Shown in pieces: positions 58,901-64,000 of a stretch of 64,000 bases of DNA. This DNA comes from Cryptococcus deneoformans JEC21 (taxonomy: Eukaryota; Basidiomycota; Tremellomycetes; Tremellales; Cryptococcaceae), in contig NC_006684.1 of the NCBI RefSeq assembly GCF_000091045.1, positions 146,001 to 210,000 of the forward strand, in the 5' to 3' direction. The translations under genes and the position numbers were made by a program. The notes under the pieces were generated by a model. The model did no database searches. It worked only from the letters and a program-made list of their open reading frames with translations, and was not told the DNA's origin. Positions within the stretch are counted from its first letter, which is position 1. Each line of letters begins with the position of its first letter.

Positions 58901-59344
58901 TCGTTGGGCAGGTACAAGGATTGTCGACAAACGCGTTTGGGGTAGACAGTGGCATGCTGGAAGGAGGGTCAAGTAGTGAAGACGAGCAGGAGGCAATCAG
59001 CAGATATGCCGACCAGCCGGAGAGTATGAAGGAGGGCGTTCAAGCGGCGTACAAGAGTCTGTCGAAGAATGTGAACGCCGCTGCACAGACCATTCTTGCG
59101 GTACCCATGGAGGTATACGAGAGATCTGGAGACGATGTAAGTCCCTGTCATAGTGATAGAGGAATACAGGGAAAAACTGACAAACTTCTGCTAGGGGCCT
59201 CTCAAAGCTGTAATTCGTGCCGTGCCCATCGCGGTACTCAAACCAATGATTGGTACTACCGAAGCTGTGAGCAAGACTCTTCTGGGCATGCGCAACAGCC
59301 TGGATCCTTCGGCGCGACGGGAGTTGGACGACAAGTACAAATAG
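52931..59344 (+). CDS. ATG2: Autophagy lipid-transfer protein Atg2
   Basis: A predicted 1,964-residue Atg2, the rod-like bridge protein that moves phospholipids from ER to the growing phagophore with Atg9 and Atg18. Ten exons: 52931-53149, 53198-55076, 55126-56627, 56690-56773, 56827-56930, 56997-57048, 57125-57456, 57512-58220, 58273-59136 and 59195-59344. The N-terminal chorein-type segment is NIQRRFLSYVLKRTLGRFV, followed by EGWVEIENLEIECS and SIRQSLILSQ...VPGGFP. The C-terminal half carries the Atg2 CAD-tip motif FLHDGYDWPRTRKAIEDEV and LPLRLHVDQDALDFLKRFFSF. The conserved C-terminal region follows: VEIFPIQLKLDYKPKRVDF, LREGKTIELMNFFHFEGAEM and GVSPIRSMVNVGSGVADLILLP. It ends LDPSARRELDDKYK. 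An out-of-frame ATG at 52923 opens an 11-codon uORF overlapping the start. Confidence 0.95.
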
Positions 59345-59743
59345 ATGTGCATATATACGACAGTTTTTATGGCGAAGTGCTGTATCATACGTGATGCGTA
59401 GGCTCTGCTTCATCTGTAATCTTAATCTGCATAAGTGATGCCTTTTCTGCTTATTGTATGCATTAACCTGGCAGAGACTATTATTTATGGTTAATGGCAT
59501 TTATCTCGTAGATGAAAGGACCGCCACGGATCAGATGATATGAAAGGAGCTTGGTCGCTACCTCAAGGTGATTGCTCTCACGCAAGTGGCGAGCTACAGA
59601 TTTGTTCTCCTTACCATTTGGCGGCTAGCTGGGTGAGTAGTAAGTGCTCAGAAACATCCCATTTAGGTGAGCCAAGGTGAGGGTAAGTGTACTCCATATT
59701 TAACGCCACAAGGCTAATAAGACTGCCCTAATGTCAGCAGAAA
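59345..59743. other. Intergenic, ATG2 3' end and next promoter
   Basis: 399 bp between two plus-strand genes. A possible 5' UTR intron (donor GTGAGT near 59633, acceptor GTCAGCAG just before 59741) would end immediately upstream of the next ATG. No other feature is seen. Confidence 0.4.
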
Positions 59744-62413
59744 ATGGCCAGCGTCTATGAGGCACGACAAGCTCGCCCAGAAGCTATCTTTGTAGTCCTT
59801 TTCTTGATTGTAGCCCTATATATACTTGTTGGAGGGAGCAGGAGGTCGAGCGGCAAAGGGAATGATGGCAATGGTGGTCATGGTGCTGAAAGTGGAAACC
59901 GTAGGAGTCGAAATTCGGAAGGAGAAGATCTTGAGAGAGCAGGGAAGGGAATGAAACACCCATCATCGAAAAGAGAAGGGTCAGGCATCGAAACATCTAG
60001 CGCCTCAGATTCGAACACTTCTTCCACAGATATGGAGGAAAGAAGCACGAAAGACAAGAAAGAGGAAAAGCAGAAGAAAAGGGATGGTAAAGAAGTAAAA
60101 AAGAATGAGCCTGAAGCCCCAATCTTTGCGCCATCGACATCCCCTACGCCCGACTTACCGAAAGAGGAATCCCCATCTCTGCCAAACCTTCCAGTAAAAG
60201 CTAGCCCTCCCATACCCGGCACTCGTTGGCAAAGAGATCCAAATCAGCGCCCAGATAGAACAAGGCGAGACTCCACTTCGTCTGTACTGCTCGAACGTAA
60301 TGATGATGGCACATGGAAGAGGCCACCGCTTATTAAAGAAGGGGTGAAGTTTGATGATGGGGGAAAAGAAGGGAAGGAAGCCAACAGGTTTGCAATGTTT
60401 AATCTCCATGACACCCCTGTTACACTTTACGACCAAACAGGGCTTGAGGGATGGTCCAACCATGCATCAAGGAAGAAACAACCAGACGATGCGGCGTTGT
60501 ACGGCAAGTTGGATGGATCGGAAAGCCCTTTGATAAGTTTGAAACAGGGTGGGAAGCTGAGTCAAAAGTTAATCAAGTTTATGGAAAGGGCAGAATACCT
60601 CGCTTCGCTCGATTTGCTTGATCCGAGACTGAGGAAAGATGTAGTCGCAACAGCGCTAAAAGATCGCTGGCTCGATGGGGCGGGCACCATACCAGAGGTC
60701 ATTAGTGATACTCTCCGGCAATTTGTGGTGGAAAAGCAAATCGACATTGTCAAGATCGTCGAAGAGTATTCAGCTCCATCGGCCAACGACCTAAAACTTT
60801 CTGTTCCTGGTAAAGCCAATGCCCGACTCGATCAGATTGCCAAATTACTCATGGACTGTGGGTTTGACCTTGACACACTTCGTGAAGATCTCAAATTTTA
60901 CGACTGGAAGAGGATGCCGGCGGCTGAAATTAGGAGCATGATAAGGAAATGGACAGAACGACAACTCCAAAAGGGTAAAGCGGTGTCATTCATTGCAGGG
61001 TTCTTCATTCCATACTATCGAGCAACCACTTCCTACAAAGCCAAGCACTTACCGAAAATGTTTCCACCCAATTGGAGAGTCGTTATCGGGGCGCATCAGG
61101 ATGATTTGATCGGGTGGTTGAGGTATATCGGGCAAGCATTTATCATCTCGCGCATGTTCTCCCCTACAGGCGCCGATATCTCTGAAGAATATGTTCGTGT
61201 TGGTGTGTCAAGGCGGAAGACGGTGGTGGGATTTGTCATGGACTTTACCATATTCACGCCCGAGCCTGATGAAAAAGAGCTCCGAACACAGAGTGAACTT
61301 ACCTCAATCTTCCAGCGGGCTGAAGCGCCTATTTGTCGGGCCAAGTACTTGGGGTTGAGGTGGGCAGAACATTTGAATAAAGTGGTCTACCCTCAACCTG
61401 ATGGACGGATGCTATTAGTGGAAAACAATCCCTTTCATATCACGAGACTTACCTTTCGACCTGGCCTCAAGAAGAGTACAGTGAACGCAGCTGCTCTGCG
61501 TCTTGCGACATCCGAGGTATCAACCCCTCGTTTACCTCCTGATGTGCCAATCAAGCGGGATAGGAAAATTATGAATGTGTCGCAAGATGTCATACGTGAA
61601 AAGTACGAGGCCAATAAAGGGTCGAATGAGCTCAATGACGCTTTTGCGAGATCTTTCCGAGCAGCCGACGCTCTGACAGTCAGATTTGTCAACAAGCATC
61701 AATATCATTGGTACCAGTCTACGGGTCCAGTTAACGATTCGTTCGATGAGACAACTTTCAACATTCTTTTGATGCTCTGCAGTATCGCTTTGAGCAAGTA
61801 TCATCTCCATCAAAAGTTCAAAGTAAAAGGTGAAACCGATTACCGGACTGATGAGGAGTCAGCGATGGATTTTCAATATGATGCGGGCTATGGTATCGTG
61901 CAGTCCATGGACTTTGGCGGAATGATGCCTCTTGAAGGAGCGTCCACGGTGAAGCCTCGCTTTCTCCAGCTCGACACCTTTGTAGGTCTGCGCAACATCA
62001 TGTTGCCGGTCATGTTCCATGTTCAAAACAGGAGCACGTCTTTTCCTGCATCCTCGTCTTTGCTCTTGAGGGATGAATGGGGTATGTCCAAATTCCTTTA
62101 TGGTCCAAAAGCGATAAACGTGACTTTCCATGGACAAACATCGTCAGAAAAGGAGCATCTCATGAGAGAGATTCTGGAGGACTTGAGTGAACAGGCGGAT
62201 AGATGGATCTCCGAAGAATTAGGACAGCCAGACAATGCATTGAAGAGGATTGTCTTGCAAAAAGTTGACGCGGCGGTGGGTATGATCAAGACTCGCGTCA
62301 GATTTGTAGCCCTGGGAGAGCAGCAGCCTTCGGCGGGTGAAATGGATTCGAAGATTGAAGAGTTGCGGGATTTTGAGTTGCCTATAGAGTATTTGCCTGC
62401 GTTGCTGCGATAA
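59744..62413 (+). CDS. Uncharacterised single-pass membrane protein, 889 aa
   Basis: I do not recognise this protein. It starts MASVYEARQARPEAIFVVLFLIVALYILVGG: a short N-terminus followed by one strong hydrophobic helix (about residues 13-31), which suggests a signal anchor. Residues 32-180 are low-complexity and highly charged (Ser, Lys, Glu, Gly) with a Pro-rich end. Residues from about 200 to 889 look folded, with alternating helix-like and strand-like segments such as GKAVSFIAGFFIPYYR, GWLRYIGQAFIISRMFSP, RKTVVGFVMDFTIFTPEP and SIALSKYHLHQKF, and a basic/acidic C-terminus ending LPIEYLPALLR. No catalytic motif stood out. The whole 2,670-nt frame is a single exon, unlike most neighbours, with codon use that looks native. 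ATG 59744 follows AAA at -3 to -1, a good context. The protein may be lineage-specific. Confidence 0.8.
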   Translation: MASVYEARQARPEAIFVVLFLIVALYILVGGSRRSSGKGNDGNGGHGAESGNRRSRNSEGEDLERAGKGMKHPSSKREGSGIETSSASDSNTSSTDMEERSTKDKKEEKQKKRDGKEVKKNEPEAPIFAPSTSPTPDLPKEESPSLPNLPVKASPPIPGTRWQRDPNQRPDRTRRDSTSSVLLERNDDGTWKRPPLIKEGVKFDDGGKEGKEANRFAMFNLHDTPVTLYDQTGLEGWSNHASRKKQPDDAALYGKLDGSESPLISLKQGGKLSQKLIKFMERAEYLASLDLLDPRLRKDVVATALKDRWLDGAGTIPEVISDTLRQFVVEKQIDIVKIVEEYSAPSANDLKLSVPGKANARLDQIAKLLMDCGFDLDTLREDLKFYDWKRMPAAEIRSMIRKWTERQLQKGKAVSFIAGFFIPYYRATTSYKAKHLPKMFPPNWRVVIGAHQDDLIGWLRYIGQAFIISRMFSPTGADISEEYVRVGVSRRKTVVGFVMDFTIFTPEPDEKELRTQSELTSIFQRAEAPICRAKYLGLRWAEHLNKVVYPQPDGRMLLVENNPFHITRLTFRPGLKKSTVNAAALRLATSEVSTPRLPPDVPIKRDRKIMNVSQDVIREKYEANKGSNELNDAFARSFRAADALTVRFVNKHQYHWYQSTGPVNDSFDETTFNILLMLCSIALSKYHLHQKFKVKGETDYRTDEESAMDFQYDAGYGIVQSMDFGGMMPLEGASTVKPRFLQLDTFVGLRNIMLPVMFHVQNRSTSFPASSSLLLRDEWGMSKFLYGPKAINVTFHGQTSSEKEHLMREILEDLSEQADRWISEELGQPDNALKRIVLQKVDAAVGMIKTRVRFVALGEQQPSAGEMDSKIEELRDFELPIEYLPALLR

Positions 62414-62813
62414 AGTACGTTTAGGAATGCCACGTCGTCATGCGCCAATGAATTGACATGCATGCATATGGCCAAGAAAAAGGGCCAATGAAGTGTGAGA
62501 GATTTGTTGCTGGGAAAGATTATTTACGAAGAATGACATGCAACGGCGACAGGCGATATCCTTGTTGGGCGGTGATGGCCGGAAAGGTGAATGCCACTGG
62601 TATAACGCCGGGGACTCCGAAGAGTGATGTTGATACGTAATTGCATGACGCGCCATCGCTCAGGTGACTTGGAGATTGGACGTAGGCGGGGTTGTTGGCG
62701 GGCGGTCCATGGCTTCCCTCCATCACTTCACCCCATTAACTATACATATCCCAGCCCCCAGCTACTGCGGATCTAGCCCTGCAACAACACAGTTCGGGAC
62801 ACCTCACAAGCCT

Positions 62814-62848
62814 CCCCCAGCAGCCCCCAGCCCCCAGCCCTGCGCCCC
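62814..62848 (-). promoter_or_regulatory. G-quadruplex-forming motif (minus strand)
   Basis: On the plus strand there are C-tracts of 5, 5, 5, 3 and 4 bases at 62814-62818, 62824-62828, 62831-62835, 62838-62840 and 62845-62848, separated by 2-5 bases. The minus strand therefore satisfies the G3+N1-7 four-tract rule with one tract to spare. It lies in the presumed promoter of the last gene. Confidence 0.55.
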
Positions 62849-63802
62849 GTAAAGTGCGCCCACAGAACAACAGCCGTTTATCCGCCGGACTGCCTCCCTT
62901 CTACACAGGTACCCGAAACAATCGTACATCCTTTGTCTCCCCATCCCCTTCTCCTGCCTCATCACACACCCACCGGCCATCACCCTTCTATCCTATTGCG
63001 CCCTGGGATAAGGTTTAGCCGCCAGCCACGCGAGTACCACCAGCAGCATCGCGCCCAACCAGCACACCTTGTCGACGCGCTGTATTCACCTCGGTTTATT
63101 CAAAGGATCGTCAACCGACGCGTCACTTTCAACCTCTTCTTTCCTCAACCTACTATACCTGTGAGTTTATCCGTCGTTTCCGTCATCTGTCCTCCTCCAT
63201 TTGGCCGTGGCCAGTCCCACGAAAAGTCTTGGGCTTGATGGGAATTCGTTGGGGCTATGGCATTCCAGCCGTGCCATCTAATCTCGTATCGTCTGGGATG
63301 ATGGAAGGAAAAGGCGCATATCATACCCCATCTGCGACGTGTTGGAACATCTCATCCAGCCCACTCTCGATTGTTCTAGGTCGCTCGTTTCGTACATCAA
63401 CTAGGCGTTCGGGCTCCGCATCAGGACCCTGCCTCTCCGGGCGGAGCTCCAAACTTATTTACGTTCTGCAATTCCTCCGTCTACCAACCAACCTTCTTTC
63501 CTCTTTTCATTCTCCTGTAACCTCTCTTTCACTCTCGGCGTCGCCGTGGTTGCAAGTGACCTCTCTAGGTTGTCGAGTGGCGGATACATACTTCCCGGGC
63601 AACGTGATTGGACGGCCATCCTGCCGGAGCACGGAAATGCCAAGATTTGCTCCCCGACGGTTGAGGTTCCATCAAAGCTCATCTCGTCTTCTTTCCTTTT
63701 CTTATAACTAAATTGTGCTATACAAGAATGCTTGCTGACAATCTTATCCGCAATTTCTCGTACTATATCAATTTCATCTCAATTTATCTTCGCACGTCTT
63801 GC

Positions 63803-63814
63803 AATGGCCGTTTG
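63803..63814 (+). promoter_or_regulatory. Minimal uORF just upstream of the last gene
   Basis: ATG GCC GTT TGA encodes Met-Ala-Val and stops five bases before the main start ATG at 63820. Such a close stop could allow re-initiation or restrain translation of the main frame. That it is transcribed is an assumption. Confidence 0.4.
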
Positions 63815-63819
63815 ACACA

Positions 63820-64000
63820 ATGGAATCCCCTACGACCACCAAACGATCACTTTCGATCACTTCGCAATTCGTTTCGCATTGGCCTCGACCGAATATTGTG
63901 AACGGCATCCATGGAAAACAAACTCCTGATTCGCGGCCTGACGATTTCTCATTTCATCATATAGAAGACATGTCAGGAGTCGTGAACGGTGTTAGGGTCG
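63820..64000 (+). CDS. 5' end of an unidentified protein gene (partial)
   Basis: An ATG in excellent context (CACAATGG, A at -3 and G at +4) opens 60 codons without a stop to the end of the window. The protein begins MESPTTTKRSLSITSQFVSH and is Ser/Thr-rich and polar, consistent with a disordered N-terminus. No family can be assigned from this piece. The long CT-rich, uORF-containing leader resembles that of a regulated gene, for example a signalling or transcription protein, but that is only a guess. Confidence 0.5.
   Translation, partial: MESPTTTKRSLSITSQFVSHWPRPNIVNGIHGKQTPDSRPDDFSFHHIEDMSGVVNGVRV

Larger units (their letters stand above)
62414..63819 (+). promoter_or_regulatory. Long promoter/leader region of the last gene
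   Basis: About 1.4 kb without a supportable CDS before the next ATG. It is C- and CT-rich from 62700 on, with a C-tract cluster at 62814-62848 (G-quadruplex potential on the minus strand) and a good splice donor CTGTGAGTTT at 63160. Several possible acceptors follow (for example CTCTCTAG at 63561-63568), suggesting a leader intron. A 160-codon frame at 63229-63711 lies in this presumed intron and begins at a TTG. Upstream ATGs occur at 63728 (long, out of frame) and 63803 (three codons). Confidence 0.45.

Noticed and set aside
63229..63711. 160-codon plus-strand frame
   Set aside because: It begins at a non-ATG codon, lies between leader splice signals and is Ser/Leu/Arg-rich as expected from CT-rich non-coding DNA.

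Overview
The window looks like basidiomycete yeast chromosome, most likely a Cryptococcus-type tremellomycete. The reasons are dense genes, almost every gene split by many short GT-AG introns (mostly 45-70 nt, with CTAAC/CTGAC-like branch sites), intron-containing core histone genes, an intron-containing tRNA-Asp, and purely eukaryotic gene content. I see no intact mobile element, CRISPR array or bacterial operon. All exon structures below were read by eye from splice signals, reading phase and family knowledge; none is backed by transcript data.

Layout. 1-950: 3' part of nuclear cap-binding CBP80 (+). 1637-1738: tRNA-Asp (-). 2095-4079: CitMHS/ArsB-NhaD-type membrane transporter (-). 5583-8080: large bHLH transcription factor (+). 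8480-9983: lunapark ER-junction protein (-). 10758-11210: a possible small gene (-) inside a 2.6 kb gene-poor stretch that also holds a degenerate AAGCCG-rich repeat patch. 12621-14660: UTP7 (+). 15501-19497: histone cluster, with H2A(-)/H2B(+) divergent from a shared promoter, then H3 (+). 20202-22525: RSC9/ARID2-like chromatin remodeller subunit (+). 22670-23360: RidA-family protein (-). 23769-25186: REI1 (-). 25392-27966: DBP10 helicase (+). 28178-31697: Cdc15/Hof1-type F-BAR/SH3 protein (-). 32726-35672: fused dethiobiotin synthetase-DAPA aminotransferase (-). 36507-38945: EXO70 (-). 39427-42594: VPS16 (+). 42698-50160: separase ESP1 (-). 50410-50912: RPB10 (+). 51017-52645: PAAF1/RPN14-like WD protein (-). 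52931-59344: ATG2 (+). 59744-62413: unrecognised 889-residue protein read as one exon (+). 63820-64000: 5' end of a further gene after a long leader (+).

The genes are mostly housekeeping, with no shared pathway over the whole window. Themes recur locally: ribosome biogenesis (UTP7, REI1, DBP10), chromatin (three core histones, RSC9-like), membrane traffic and autophagy (lunapark, EXO70, VPS16, ATG2), cytokinesis and chromosome segregation (F-BAR protein, separase) and RNA metabolism (CBP80, RPB10). The observations most worth a second look are a histone H3 whose tail seems two residues longer than canonical and lacks Ser28, a candidate small unannotated gene at 10.8-11.2 kb, the unrecognised intronless 889-residue protein, very small exons, and promoter repeats between H2A and H2B. 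I did not find a clearly new multi-gene system.
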